A stretch of 64,000 nt of DNA, taken from Zeus faber. Taxonomy: Eukaryota > Chordata > Actinopteri > Zeiformes > Zeidae. Below the pieces are notes generated by a model that was not told where the DNA came from, did not search any database, and worked only from the letters and a program-made list of their open reading frames with translations. Both the position numbers and the translations under genes were made by a program. Below, piece by piece: positions 52,601 through 63,995 of this stretch. Each line of letters starts with the position of its first letter. The stretch's first letter is position 1. The stretch spans positions 10,193,661 through 10,257,660 of the forward strand of contig OY482859.1 of NCBI GenBank assembly GCA_960531495.1. Reading direction: 5' to 3'.

Positions 52601-55600
52601 CATTTAAAAAAAAAAAAAAAAGTTCTCCGATACCCCTTTTCCACAGTGGAAGTGGGCGTGTGTATGAACAGGATTGTTTCATGAAACCCTGTGGCACAAT
52701 TAAAGTGATGAAGGACCCCATGAATCTGAATGAAAGATCCCACCCACCTCAGCCGGCGTGTGCGTGGGGGCTTGGGCGCACCACCGCGCTCCGTCTGAGG
52801 TATATTTACATTATTTATTGCCTTGTTTATTTATTTCAGGATTTCATAAAATTTTTATTTGCATACTACATTCACATAAATCCTCTTTGTGAGCGCAAGT
52901 AAATGAGCTGCACGGGCTGCTGTTCCGTCTGTCGCTCTCCGGCACAGGGGCTGCACCCTGGGTGCACACCGGGTGACTTCTGCTGGACTGTCCCTTTTCC
53001 CCTTCTATTCTGGCATTATCATGGCATGTGTGAAAAGGCACAAGACGGAAATGTTCCTGAATGTAGCTGCATGTGTGAATAGTGAAACTCATTAGCGGTG
53101 CCAAAAAGGTTATCCCAGTAATTTACCGGGAACTATGTGAGAAAGGGGAAACAGCTGAGCGGAGAGGGCGAGACCAGATCAGCTCTCTCCCTCCTCCGTA
53201 CTTTGATTCTTATACTGTATTATTATCATAGAGTATAGAGGAAGATCTAATGGATTATACAGAAACTGTGATATTTCAAGCCTATTTACCAATTGTATAA
53301 TTGAATGCAAATATACCAATCAAATATTAATACACCAGCCTTATATAGGAATACAGTATTAATACAAGTGTTTATCAAGAGACCAATGTGGGGTCTCAAT
53401 AACAAGGTTGTAAAACAAGCTACTCACACAGATTGTGCTTGCGAGCGATGTATCTGAGGATGGCGTTGCTCTGCACAATCTTCCTGTCTCCGTCCTCCAG
53501 ATAGGGAAGCTGGGTATGAAGCACAGGACACCATCAATCCTGATATTGTTCCTGTCCCGAATATACTTCCATATGTAATATGAATGTCTTACATTAGGGA
53601 AGTCCATCCCAAGCTTGTGTTTTTCATCAAACCAGCAACCTTTATCATAATTTGGAGCTGTGCGTATGTGAGAGAGAGAAAGTAGTGTTTCATAAAAGAG
53701 CTGCTCAATTTATTGTATGAGACTACAGCTTGTTTGGAAAGAGGATATTTAAATATTTACTTATTTGGGGGAAATTAAAGCACCTTCTCCACAGATGTAG
53801 AACTTGTCTTCATATTTGGTTCCAGTGTGCTCAAGTAGCAGGCGGATGGGCTGGGCGAGCTGCAGGAATGGGAACGAAAGATCTTCAGGAAGAGTTTGCA
53901 TGTCTCAAAGATTAAATACTTTGTTTATTTTAAATAATCAGTGCATCTATACATGGTTGGTGGCGGCCGCAGATGTCAAATAAAAACAGGGGTCTTGACA
54001 TTCCACAGGTCTTGCAAATGACAGAGTTATTGTAAGTGGTTTAGATAAAGATTGACATTGCAGGTTGTGAATTGGAACTCCACTTGCGCATCAACTTATT
54101 ATACGGTCTTATTATTATGCAATGGAACAATAATAAATACCCTCTGTTGTAGGAAAAAAAATAGATGCCACCAGGGGAGACTCTTGGCATTTGAAAAGTA
54201 TTTGTTTATATGCAAATATGCATTATTCATCATATGCATTGTGTATTACATGCATGCCTATAATAAATAAACACAAATAACCAATCATAATAAACAATCC
54301 TCCAATGCATGGGGGGGGCTCGTTTAGAAATAAAGATCTTTTTTGTTTTGTTCTTTTCCTTTGGACATTAAATACCTTCTATCCAAAAAGTGTGCGATAT
54401 ATAATTTAGTTGCGTAGCGTGAATTCATATTGTAATTAATTATATGTGGAAATAGTGTTGTCCTTCCCGAATAGGACCATCAGAGTTCCCCACGACCCCA
54501 TAGACTTAACATTGCCAAACCTTGGAAGTTTGGGGTCAAAACGGTACTTCTGGAAAGCCAAGAATCACGAAAATGCACCCCATTATGGTCTCAACATCAG
54601 CAGAACAGTGAGGACGCACATCGCCTTGTCTTCAATGTGTCTCCACTCCTCTCCCCTCTACATATTCCTCTGAAGATGAAAGGAGAGAAGGGAGGAAAGG
54701 AAAAGAGAGATGAGGGCGAGGGGAGGAGAAGGCAATGGAGATGCAGTTGGAGAGGAGGTTATAGGAGAGAGGAGAGAAGAACAGATAGGAGTTTGGTGGC
54801 GAGAAGAAAGAAGGGAAAGAGGAGAGGACAGCAGAGGAGAAGAGATGAGGGGAGATGAAGAGGAAGAGAGAAAAAAGGAAAGGAGACACAAAGAAAGGAA
54901 GGGAAGAGAGGGGAGGGATGTGTGGAGAGAAAAGATGGAGAGAGGAGAGGGAGGAGATGAGGAGGAAGGAGATGAATGGAGACAAAATGAGATGACAGGA
55001 GGGGAGAGGAAGAGAAAAGGGAGAGGAACAAATAGGGAGTTGAGTGGAGAGGAGAAGACGAGAGTAGAAGAGGAGAGAGGGGATAAGAGAAGTAGAGAAG
55101 AGGAGAGAAGTAGGGACCGAAGAGCAGAGAGGAAGAAAAAGAGGAAAGGAGACAAGAAGAGGATGTGTGGAAGAGTGGAAATGAGAAGAAAGGAGTGAAC
55201 AGGAAGAGGTGTGGAGCGGTTAGGTTAGGGTTAGGCTCAGGTCAGAGTTAAGCCCCGCCTCCTTGTCGGAGAGGGAAGTGCCTGGCACCATTTGATTCGT
55301 CTCCAGGAGTAGATGCAATTTGACTCCTCATTTGTCACATTACATTAAGGGAAGGGCCCCCAAAACAGGGAATTTGCCTTAAAACTCAGCCCAAAACGGT
55401 GACCCCCGATGCGGGCCTTTCCTGTGGACCAATATAGTCACAACCAAGACTGGTTAGAATCGGCTTCATGTTGAGATCTCCTGCGTGCGGGAAGCCATTA
55501 AGGTTGGAGGAGGTCATGGTATCATTCACAATGGCTAAGGGGTGAGTAGTTCCTTTTTGTGTACACACATGTACAAGACATGAACACAGTCATGTTTCTT

Positions 55601-57745
55601 TGCCTCCCCACTTCACCACATTTACCATTTGTTGTGTTTGTCAGACAATCGTGCTCCAAGACAAGATGGAATGGATATATTTTCATGACTATGAAAACGT
55701 GTGACACAGGCTTGTCCAGAAGTGCATAAACTGACACAAAGCTTCCAAGGTTCAGCAATGTTAAAGTCTGAGGTGGTGGGGACCTCAGCTGGTCCTATTT
55801 GGGAAGGACAACACTATTTCCACATATAGATGATTGATTAATGATTAATTGGGATATAAATTTACGCTACGCAACAAAATAATAGATCACACACGTTTTG
55901 GATAAAACATATTTCATGTCTAAATGAAAAGAACAAAACAAAAAAGATCTTTATTAGATCTGTAGCCTATATAGGGTATTTATCTATATCTATCGGCTAA
56001 CGCTTCTCCTAGACCATTTATATTAATTTCTAAGAATAATATTAACAATAATAATACATTATATCAGTTAGTCCTTAGGAATCAGTTAGTTTAGTTAGTT
56101 AGTACTTACTGTGTATAATCTCCAGGTGCATTGCAATGTCATTTCACTATCGGTCTGCTCATATGTATATGTATGTGACAAATAAACATCAATCTTTAAA
56201 TACAACGCATTTTATCGCTGGAATGATTAACAATCTTTGAATACAATGCGTTTTATCGCTGGAATGAGTTATAATCTCTCAAAACAACACGGTTTATGCT
56301 GGAATGAGTAATAACCACATTAATAACCACAATAATAATAAACACATTGGGGCTATCGACAAGAGGAAGGCGGTGCCGGTCTGTGCCAAAAAATTATCGT
56401 CTGCCAAAAAGTGATTCCAGCTCCTACCATGTCACCGAAAAGGTATTTATGCCTCAAAATAACTTGGTTTCATTTATTAGGGTTACTTTTTAAAATATCA
56501 TAGACCACCTTTTCCTTTTAACCTATTGAAATGCCAAAACCAGTAACGTGTAGTTTTCCACTTGCCAAAAAGTGAATGCAGCATCCACCTTATGAATGAA
56601 AGGTTGTTTTTGCCTCGAAATGACTTGATTTCACTCTTGCTGGTTCTATTTGGCAGATTATAGCCCACCCAGTTCTTTTTACCAGCTGTAATACATTTAA
56701 AGGGCCAATACAACTCATAAAATGCAGTTTTGCACTTGCCAAAAAGTGATTGCAGCTCCTACCTTGGGACCGCAAGGTGGCGTAAGCCTCAAAATGACTG
56801 ATGGCAATCACTTCATGGCGGACCATCCCTTTGTGGCAGTACACCTGTCCGTCTCCGTGGGTCCGAGGGAGAAGCCAGGGAGGACAGCGGTGGGTTGATC
56901 CCATGAACCAGGAGAGGATGCAGGGGACCCCCACGATCTATATACTGCCTATGTGTATTACTGAGCTGTTCCTGTAATAAAGTGTTTTCCGATTTTTGTT
57001 TTCCCCTTTCTTGTTATGTTATTTGTGGTTCGATTATTAAATTAAGAAAAAAACATGCGACGCATATATTCCTGCGCATTTGGTAAAACACACGAGTACC
57101 TTAATAATACCTTATCGGTAAATCGACATTTTTATCTACTTCACAAATCTATTGCTTGACAAGTAAGTTTGACCGGAGCCCACACGTAGTGCCTCGGGGC
57201 AGCTAGGACCACTCCGTGACGCCGACAGGTACGGCATACCGGACTAAATAAGAATTTATGAAACTACTTCCCAAGGACGACGTAGTATACAACGTCTGTT
57301 CCTGGGCGGTGATATTTGTTTTCCAGTTCCAGTTCTTTCAAGTGACGTTTAATTTGTGTGTGTGTGTGTGTGTGTGGGGGGGGGATGTAGTAGTTTGTAG
57401 GTAATCCGCGTTGGGACCGCACACCCGAGGTTTCCATCCCTGTGGTTGATGCATACCAGGCTTGGCAATGACCTATTTCCAATAAGCACATCCTCTCGAC
57501 GGACCTCTACGGGAATCCACGCTCCATTTTAAGCGTTTGCTCCCGAACAAATAGAGGCGAGTTCTAAAAAAACAAACAAAAACAAAAACAAAAAACAACC
57601 CGGAGGGGCCCAGGAGCCTCGTGGCACGCCGCGTTCCACACGGACCCTAACGCGTCACGCAGAAAAAACATTAAAGATCGTCATTCGCGAGAGATGTGGC
57701 GGCTCCTACCCCACGGATGTCCCAGTAGGCCAGCTTCATGCTCAT
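49682..57745 (-). CDS. gstm: glutathione S-transferase, mu class
   Basis: Eight exons on the minus strand join in frame to 219 residues: 57745-57710, 53859-53784, 53657-53593, 53509-53428, 51269-51172, 50940-50845, 50120-50010 and 49777-49682. Mu-class enzymes are normally 217-219 residues with eight exons. The N-terminal thioredoxin-like domain opens [12 protein letters not shown], with catalytic Tyr7 that lowers the pKa of the glutathione thiol. It contains the mu-loop ([13 protein letters not shown]) and the glutathione-binding [15 protein letters not shown]. The helical C-terminal domain has MLCYSDY, placing Tyr about where mu-class Tyr116 contacts substrate, and [20 protein letters not shown], the conserved N-capping and hydrophobic-staple segment. 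The enzyme conjugates glutathione to electrophiles in the cytosol, as a dimer. The first methionine is chosen because it sits two residues before the usual start, as in other GSTM proteins. Intron 1 (3.9 kb) carries most of the repeats. Identity is very secure; the paralogue letter is not determinable. Confidence 0.96.
51395..52090. repeat. dispersed repeat fragments in gstm intron 4
   Basis: Positions 51400-51520 share words with 31590-31715 in atp5pb. From 51860 to 52010 the sequence has repeated GACTC / GAATCATTC / ATTCGTC words, and 47190-47280 in eps8l3 intron 17 has a similar GACTCATGACTC, GAGTC style. These look like pieces of small DNA transposons whose borders I cannot set. Confidence 0.35.
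54329..55955. mobile_element. inverted-repeat element around a homopurine tract, in gstm intron 1
   Basis: The left arm, 54329-54532, reappears in reverse complement at 55741-55955 with about 80% or better match. Shared words include AATAAAGATCTTTTTTGTTT, TTGCGTAGCGT, TATGTGGAAATAGTGTTGTC and CCTTGGAAG, in mirrored order. Between the arms, about 54665-55200 is almost purely G and A on the plus strand. No transposase frame was found. It may be an unclassified DNA transposon or a duplication by template switching. Confidence 0.7.
54665..55200. repeat. 540-bp homopurine (GGAGA/GAAGA) tract
   Basis: The plus strand is overwhelmingly A and G with irregular GGAGA, GAGGA and GAAGA units. Open frames (Arg/Glu/Gly on plus, Ser/Leu/Phe/Pro on minus) reflect composition only. 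Such tracts can adopt triplex structures and are unstable. Confidence 0.9.
56190..56313. repeat. tandem repeat, 41-bp unit, three copies
   Basis: Units start at 56190, 56231 and 56272. Each holds AATCTTT(A/G)AATACAA and TTTATCGCTGGAATGA. The third is more diverged. Confidence 0.85.
56403..56860. repeat. tandem repeat, 160-175-bp unit, three copies
   Basis: Units begin GCCAAAAAGTGATTCCAGC (56403), GCCAAAAAGTGAATGCAGC (56564) and GCCAAAAAGTGATTGCAGC (56738), and share GCCTCAAAATAACTTGG / GCCTCGAAATGACTTG / GCCTCAAAATGACTGA. After the third copy the sequence runs to a CCTGTAATAAAGTG word near 56973, which looks like a polyadenylation site. Confidence 0.8.
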
Positions 57746-57848
57746 GGTGAAGTAGGTTCCGACGCCCGAAAGTAACGAGTTGTTTGTTCGGAGAGAAAAC
57801 CGACAGCGCGACGGTTCGTCTGGCGTCAAGGAGCCAGGACGCACGGGG

Positions 57849-57901
57849 GGCCGGGGGGGGGGGGGGGGGGGGGCGTGGCTATTAACGTCGGGGGGCGGGG
57901 C
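57849..57901 (-). promoter_or_regulatory. gstm upstream G-run and GC boxes
   Basis: Between 100 and 160 bp upstream of the gstm ATG lie a G run of about 24 bases (57851-57873), GGGCGTGGC, and the GC box GGGGGCGGGG (57891-57900). These could bind Sp/KLF factors in a TATA-less promoter. I could not find a clear antioxidant response element (TGACnnnGC). Confidence 0.45.
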
Positions 57902-57959
57902 TTCCAAAAGGTCACGTCTGCGATCGTTGTGGAATTAAACGGTATATAAACAAATGTAC

Positions 57960-58260
57960 AAGTACATACAAAAGTAAAAACAACAAAAAAATGTATGTTT
58001 TAATTACATTGAAATAAATGCACATTTTAATGTTTGTTTTTTGTATAGCTCTTCAGACTGCGATTTTCTATGATAGTGATGGAACTGTTGTGACAAGCTA
58101 CAGCGCCAAGACTGTTGTGTAAGTGTATTTACTGCTTTGTAACTGTTATTACAGTATTGTACTGTTGGAACTTGGGACTGCTGGTTTCACTCTGAACCCA
58201 TCACTGTCAATTGCTTAGCCATCAAAGGGTGTGACCTCTAGACACTCCCCCAAATCGGTA
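57960..58260. other. intergenic DNA with a short exon-like segment
   Basis: AT-rich sequence 3' of the gstm promoter (plus-strand view). At 58049-58120 a TATAG/CTCTTCAG acceptor-like site precedes a 22-codon open stretch ending in a stop (TAIFYDSDGTVVTSYSAKTV). There is no neighbour exon or homology to support it. Confidence 0.3.
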
Positions 58261-58267
58261 AGTCCTT

Positions 58268-58572
58268 GGCCGTTTCTCAGTACCGAGTAAGCGAAGTCTG
58301 GCATTGCGGACATGGTAGTTCATACTCGGGAGTACAGACTCCCGGGGACGGGAGGAAACGCATTGTGGGATACTTGGCTGTCCCAAGTCCACACAAGTCA
58401 CCACCGATGCGTCCTCGATAAAATGGGCTGAGCAAGTCCACATCCGGGCATTTGGACTGGACTTGGCTTGATGCGTACTTTGAATTGGAACAGTACTTGG
58501 GCTGCGACTGATGACGTTTCACAAGTGCACAAGAACACAAGTACAGACAAGAACGCACATTGAGAAAGGGCC
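58268..58572. mobile_element. small non-autonomous inverted-repeat element (MITE)
   Basis: The left end GGCCGTTTCTCAGTACCGAG and the reverse complement of the right end GGCCCTTTCTCAATGTGCG share 10 of the first 12 bases. A 3-bp CTT precedes and follows the element and could be its target duplication. Internally it is rich in AAGTCCACA, AGTAC and TTGG words that I recall from abundant fish MITEs. No coding capacity. Confidence 0.55.
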
Positions 58573-58755
58573 CTTGTCTTTGTGCGGGCGTGCCTTCAGC
58601 CGGGTGCAATCAGTCCGAGCACGAGGACAGCCGTCTTCAATCAGCGGTCATGCTACATTCACGGGGCTGTTACTAAAGCGTTAGCAAAGCGTCAGCCCCG
58701 TGTGCAGCCGTTCCCGTGTGAAGACGGTATTGTGTAAAGACTTGCAAGTCTACCT

Positions 58756-60897
58756 GTGCAAGGAAAACCTGTTTTGTTTTGTCACCTCATACACAATGTG
58801 CAACTACCACATTTCTGTAATTTTCAAGGTCACACAGAAAGCCTCGTTATAACAAACGCCAATGCAATCTGGGTCACCTCAGGTCTCTGCAGCAAACATC
58901 ATCTGCAAAGACCTCCTTCTCTGTTGGCTTGTGGAACTGTACCCGAGAGGAAATGGCACAAATCCGAAGCGACTGAAGATCTTGCAAGCTACCAGACACT
59001 GCTGTCCTCCTTCTCTTCCAGCATCACTGCTGCTAAATTGGTTTTCTTCAACGACAGGATCAACGGTGCCACGGACACACGTAAGTTATTCTCCATCTTT
59101 AAGTCTCTGCTCTACCCTCCACCACCTCCTCCAGCTACCAACCTCACTGCTGATAGCTTTGCCTCCTTGTTTACTGACAAAGTGGCAGCTATCAGCAGCC
59201 AATTCTCCAAACAACTAACTCACAACCTGTCTACTCCGGCTCAAGGCTCATTGTTCCCTGGTATTACCCCTCTCGCTGAGACTGAGGTATCTAAACTACT
59301 AACATGTAGCCATCCTACTACCTGTCCGCTAGATCCGATCCCATCTAACCTCCTTCAAGCCATATTACCGACTGTCACCCCGGCAATCACACATTTGATT
59401 AATTCCTCCCTCACTTCCAGCACATTCCCCTCTGCTATCAAAGTGGCTAGGGTAGCACCACTGCTCAAAAAACCTTCACTCGATCCCACTCGAGTGGAAA
59501 ACTATCGGCCGGTCTCACTCCTCCCATTCCTTTCCAAAACCATTGAGAGGGCGGTGTCTAGACAAGTTACAAATTCAAGCAAAATTCCTGTCAAGAAACA
59601 ACCTTCTTGATCCACTTCAATCTGGCTTCAAAAGCGGACACTCCACTGAAACAGCCCTGTTGCCTGTGACGGAGGCCTTAAAAACTGCAAGAGCTGCTGC
59701 CCAATCCTCGGTTCTCATTCTGCTAGACTTATCGGCTGCTTTTGACACTGTCAATCACAGCATTCTCCTCTCCATACTCTCAAGTATCGGCATCTCTGGC
59801 AGTGCACTTTCCTGGTTCGAATCTTACCTCACTGGGCGTTCGTTCAGTGTGACCTGGCCAGGCCAGTTGTCTTTGCCATATACACCACCTCGCTGGGCCC
59901 GATCATCCGCTCGCATGGTTTTTCATATCACTGCTATGCGGATGATACTCAACTCTATCTGTCTTTCCTTCCTGATGACCCCACTGTCTCGACGCGGATC
60001 TCGGTTTCCCTTGCTGACATATCCAGGTGGATGAAGGATTACTGTCTTCAACTAAACCTGGCAAAAACTGAACTGTTGGTCTTCCCGGCCAGGTAACAAG
60101 GTATTTATCACAACATTGATATCAAAACTGACTCTTTATCTCTTGCTCCTACCAAGGCTGCAAGGAATCTAGGTGTCATTATCGATGACCAACTAATATT
60201 CTCCGACCATTTTGCCGCCGTCTCTCAGTCGTGCCGCTTCGCCCTATTTAACATCCGAAAAGTCAGGCCGTACCTGACCCAATATGCCACTCAACTGCTG
60301 GTACAAACCTTGGTGATTTCCTGCCTCGACTACTGCAATGCTCTTAACAGGCTTGCCGGCTTGTGCGGTGAAGCCACTAGATGATACAGAATGCGGCGGT
60401 GCGACGGGTGCTCAACCAGCCAAAGAGGGCACACGTTACTCCGCTGCTTATCGAGCTCCACTGGTTACCTGTAGCCACTCGCATCAAGTTCAAGTCTCTG
60501 ATGCTTGCCTACAGAGTGATTGTTGGGAATGCTCCCACTTACTTAAATGCTCTTGTAAGAGCACATGTTACCCACCGGATGCTGCGTTCGTCAGATGAGC
60601 GTCGCCTGGCTCTGCCGGCTGCACAACCACGGCAATCCAGGCTATTCTCATTTGTAATTTCTACGTTGGTGGAACGAGCTGCCAAAAACCACCAGAGAAG
60701 GGGCCTCCCTCCCTGTCTTTAAAAGCACTTGAAGACCCAACTCTTCAGAGAGCACCTCATCTCCTAACTTAGAATTACCAGCACCACTTAGCAGTATTTA
60801 TTTATTGTTACACTAATGTTTTTGTTGCAATGTAGCTTGAATGTTTTTCTCCCTTGTAAGTCGCTTTGGATAAAAGCGTCTGCTAAATGTAATGTTG
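58756..60897 (+). mobile_element. L2-like LINE, 5'-truncated and decayed
   Basis: Plus-strand reverse transcriptase pieces follow in order. They are an N-terminal segment with [39 protein letters not shown] (about 59475-59525), FQSGFKSGHSTETAL-like, ILLDLSAAFDTVNHSIL (first catalytic Asp), a broken GP..FxDD region near 59910-59950, LNLAKTELLVFPAR, LGVIIDDQL and CLDYCNAL. The frame shifts near 59560-59600, and again after about 59860, and there are stops. The 3' end is the familiar stem TCGCTTTGGATAAAAGCGTC followed by TGCTAAATG and a TAATGT tail, typical of L2-clade LINEs. The apurinic endonuclease domain is absent. Confidence 0.85.
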
Positions 60898-62827
60898 TGT
60901 GCGTGTGGTGGTTTGTCGGAGCATAACGTTAACATATTGCTAAGAAAAGGCTCAATTTATGTTTCACAAATCAATATTTTTGAACATTATTTTCACCTCT
61001 GGACATGAATCTCAATTTCTCCATAATTCAAAAATGTAATTCAATAACTTGATCCAAAATGTTATTTTCAAAAATATATTGGAGCTGTTGCTTCCAAACC
61101 CATGTTATCCAAGGTGTCTTTTCTTTAAACAAAAATAAAGTGCTCATTTCCTTAAGCAAGTAAGCTTTAGTTACAACTTCAGCCAGGTGAAATAAACATT
61201 TATTTGTATTTTTCTTAGACACATATGTAATAAAATACATATCAAAGAGTGCACACAAGAGTCTGTGGAGGTCACAATATTTTTAGAATATATAATGAAT
61301 AGAATATAATGCGTATAGAAAGTAGTTATTTAACCTTCACAGTAACACTATCAGCTCAAAAAGAGCTTCAGGATAAAGTCACTAACAGTGGTAAAAAAAG
61401 AAAACATCTTAATGTCCATGTAGGGGTTTGGCACTGGCTGTGCATGTTCATGGAGTGAAATGTAATAAAATATACCATGCATTCCTCACTGTGCACTTTT
61501 TTCCAATGTAGATATACTGTAAGAAATGTCTTGTGGATGCTCTGATCGGGGTTAAATGAAACCGTGTGACAAGACGATGGAGTTCCGACAATCACGTTCT
61601 ACAAAGATGGATCTGAGGTTAAAACAGCAGATAATAATCACAGAGAAAAAGTGCCTTCATGCCACCCCACCCCAACACTGTGTAGATGGAGAAAAAATGA
61701 CTAGAATTGAAACGCCATCACGCACACACACACACAGAGCTGTGGGAGGAACAGAATGGTTTCACCTTTGTTTTCGGCACCGAGAACACCTGCCTGTATT
61801 CCACTTTCAAGGAGGTATATTCCTGCCGTTAAAATGGGAGTCTATCAATATACTGTTTACTTCATTCTGGACACAGTGACCATTCTTTTGCACAGTAACA
61901 GGCTGTTTGTTTTTTTGTTTTTCTTCAAATTTATTTAATTACTATAGGAATTCATGTCAACCTCCGTCAGACGATGTTATTGTTTTATTTCAGCACCCCG
62001 GCCTCATCAAATAACTTGATGCAGGACTTAACTTTGCAGAACACGACTGCTTGAGTTGGAGGCTCTTTCTCGTCATTTCCGGTTAATGTTCCCAGCTAAA
62101 ATGTGTGAAGATATTGTGATTAAAACGGCACAGGGATGAACAGGGGTTCAACATATCACACCTCTGAAAGGGAAATTGATTTACACGCTGTGGTGCGGGG
62201 ATGGTGTGGTTTGAGCAGCCACATCTGTCCTGGGTCCAGGTGATTGGGGACCCAAGGATCAGTGTGGCTGTTAACCTGTGGCTCGCGGATTGATCGAAAG
62301 AGCAACAGGTAAAACCCTCATCCCCCCACACACACACAGGAGAGGAGCCGTTGTCATAACATATGTCTATCTGCTCCCGGGCTTATTCCAACTACCCACT
62401 ATCCACAATAAACTGGTGTCAACCCCGTCTTCTGTGCCACTTGGGTGGTGGGTGGGAGGTGAAACTGCCTCACACCCATTTAAAGACACGCTTGAAAATA
62501 AAAATAACATGGCCACAGATCCCAAACAAGTCATCAGTTACAAATAAATAGACCAGGAGACAAAGTGCATTCACAAAGACTAATCTACCGCAACAATGAA
62601 CAATAAATCGAAGGAGAAATACTAAATAAAAGTAAAACTAACCACTGAAACACTTTTGGAACGTTTAGCTCCTCTCTCTTAAACTCACAGTCTTGTGACA
62701 CAGTCACAAGTCATGAACCACCCCCCTCCCCCCCCTCAAAAGATAGAAATTCTTACCAACCCAGTCCCAGTGTAAAAATAAAGGGAATAATCACAATTTA
62801 TCTTTGATTGTGCGTTATTCTTCCTCG
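60898..62827. other. intergenic DNA and probable ampd2 3' untranslated region
   Basis: No gene was recognised. The part next to 62828 must hold the ampd2 3' untranslated region, transcribed leftwards. A TTTATT at 61198-61204 and others read AATAAA on the minus strand, but none can be assigned. The remainder is AT-rich with no repeat I can classify. Confidence 0.4.
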
Positions 62828-63740
62828 CTAGTTGTTGTGCACGGCGGCCATGCACAGGCTTCCCTCCTCCTCGATGGTCTCCAGCTCGTCGGTGCGGATG
62901 GCCTGCGTGATGAGGTTCAGCTCCTCGCACAGCGTCTCGTAGCGGTACGCCACCCGGATGTCCGGCACGTTGGTGCGCCGGATGTCGTTGCTCGCCTGAC
63001 CCTCCTGGGTGTAGCGCGGGCCGAGCCAGTTGCTCTTCACCTGGTCCAGAAGGAGAAGCGCTCAAATATATAGACACGACTCTACTGAAGCTTGGCTTGA
63101 TGACGCGACAAAATGGAGTCGCTTTCGGTGACATAATGGGGCGGTTTCCTGGACGCAGATTAGGCCTAATCTTAGACTCAATTCGTCTTTGATCTGGACC
63201 TAAAGTAGTCTCAGACTTGCCCTAGTCTTGGTTAAAAAAATAAAAATAAAATCGGATTTCCAGAGGGAAGATTAGAGGTAATCTAGCTCTCTATATTTTT
63301 GGATTAAAGGGTGTGGTCTCCAGGTGGACGGGGTTGATCTGGACTGAGACCAGCACCAAGACCAGACAAGAAGGAACTGACTAGTCCTTCATCACCTGAG
63401 TCTAGGATTTCCTAGTCTATAACGAAGCACGTTTTAAGAAAGGCCTTTTTAAATTCCGGATTAATTCCTAGAAGGATTATTTTAGTCCTGATTTCGATTA
63501 AACCCCTGTCTGTGAAGCCGACCCAACTTAATGTAATAAAGTGAATACAGAAGAAGAAGAAGAAGAAGAATTTGTTACATTTATTAAACAATATGAACAA
63601 TAAGTCAAGCTAACTTTGTAAGAACTCACCTTGTGAGAAAACCCACTCATCAGCACGCTGTTTCTGGCCAGCTCACACATGTCACACGAGCTCAGCTTCC
63701 AGACCTGGGCTGCGATGCTGTACTCCTCCATCAGGGGCTC
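62828..63740 (-). CDS. ampd2: AMP deaminase 2, C-terminal two coding exons (partial; continues past the right edge)
   Basis: Two minus-strand exons join in frame: 63740-63630 (37 codons) and 63040-62828 (70 codons plus stop). They encode the last 107 residues of an AMP deaminase, which converts AMP to IMP and ammonia in the purine nucleotide cycle. Recognisable blocks are [58 protein letters not shown] and [17 protein letters not shown]. The first contains the conserved end of the amidohydrolase barrel; metal ligands and the catalytic residues lie upstream, outside the window. NVPDIRV and the long acidic tail ([11 protein letters not shown]) fit AMPD2 better than AMPD1 or AMPD3, which have NVAQIRM here as far as I recall. 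The neighbouring gstm agrees with AMPD2. The last intron holds a small inverted-repeat element. Confidence 0.93.
63138..63522. mobile_element. small inverted-repeat element (MITE) in the last ampd2 intron
   Basis: The left end GGGCGGTTTCCTGGACGCAG and the reverse complement of the right end GGTCGGCTTCACAGACAGGG are imperfect inverted repeats. GATTAG / CTAATC and TAGTCTAG-like words occur throughout. The GGTTTCC...GGAC..GGATTA pattern is one I recall from abundant fish and vertebrate MITEs. No coding capacity. Confidence 0.5.
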
Positions 63741-63966
63741 CTGGGAAGGAGAAAGTAACACCGGGAAATATCCAAACTGAGCTTGAAAAAGAGAAATAAA
63801 AGGTTTCTAACAAAGCTTTAACAAAGTTTGTCAAATTAAAAAACAAAAGCAAAAGAAACAAAAAAAAAAACCAACTCAAACTTTCAGAAACAGAAAACTT
63901 TCAGGCAGGTGGTGGTGAGGAAAGCAACAACCAATACCTGAGACATAAGTTTTAAAGTGGTATACT

Positions 63967-63995
63967 ATATACATACATACATACATACATACATA
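63967..63995. repeat. (ATAC)n microsatellite
   Basis: About seven ATAC units at the right edge of the window, in an ampd2 intron. Confidence 0.85.

Noticed and set aside
54637..55198. Long Arg/Glu-rich frames on plus and Ser/Leu/Phe-rich frames on minus
   Set aside because: Artefact of the homopurine tract; the minus frames look membrane-like only because pyrimidine codons encode Ser, Leu, Phe and Pro.
56190..56860. Regularly spaced repeats considered as a CRISPR-like array
   Set aside because: Units are contiguous tandem repeats without unique spacers, in an animal genome.
57600..57670. ACGCGTCACGC near the gstm start considered as an antioxidant response element
   Set aside because: The TGACnnnGC core is not satisfied on either strand.
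61028..61258. Minus-strand open frame left of ampd2
   Set aside because: AT-rich, no splice support, no similarity; probably untranslated or intergenic.
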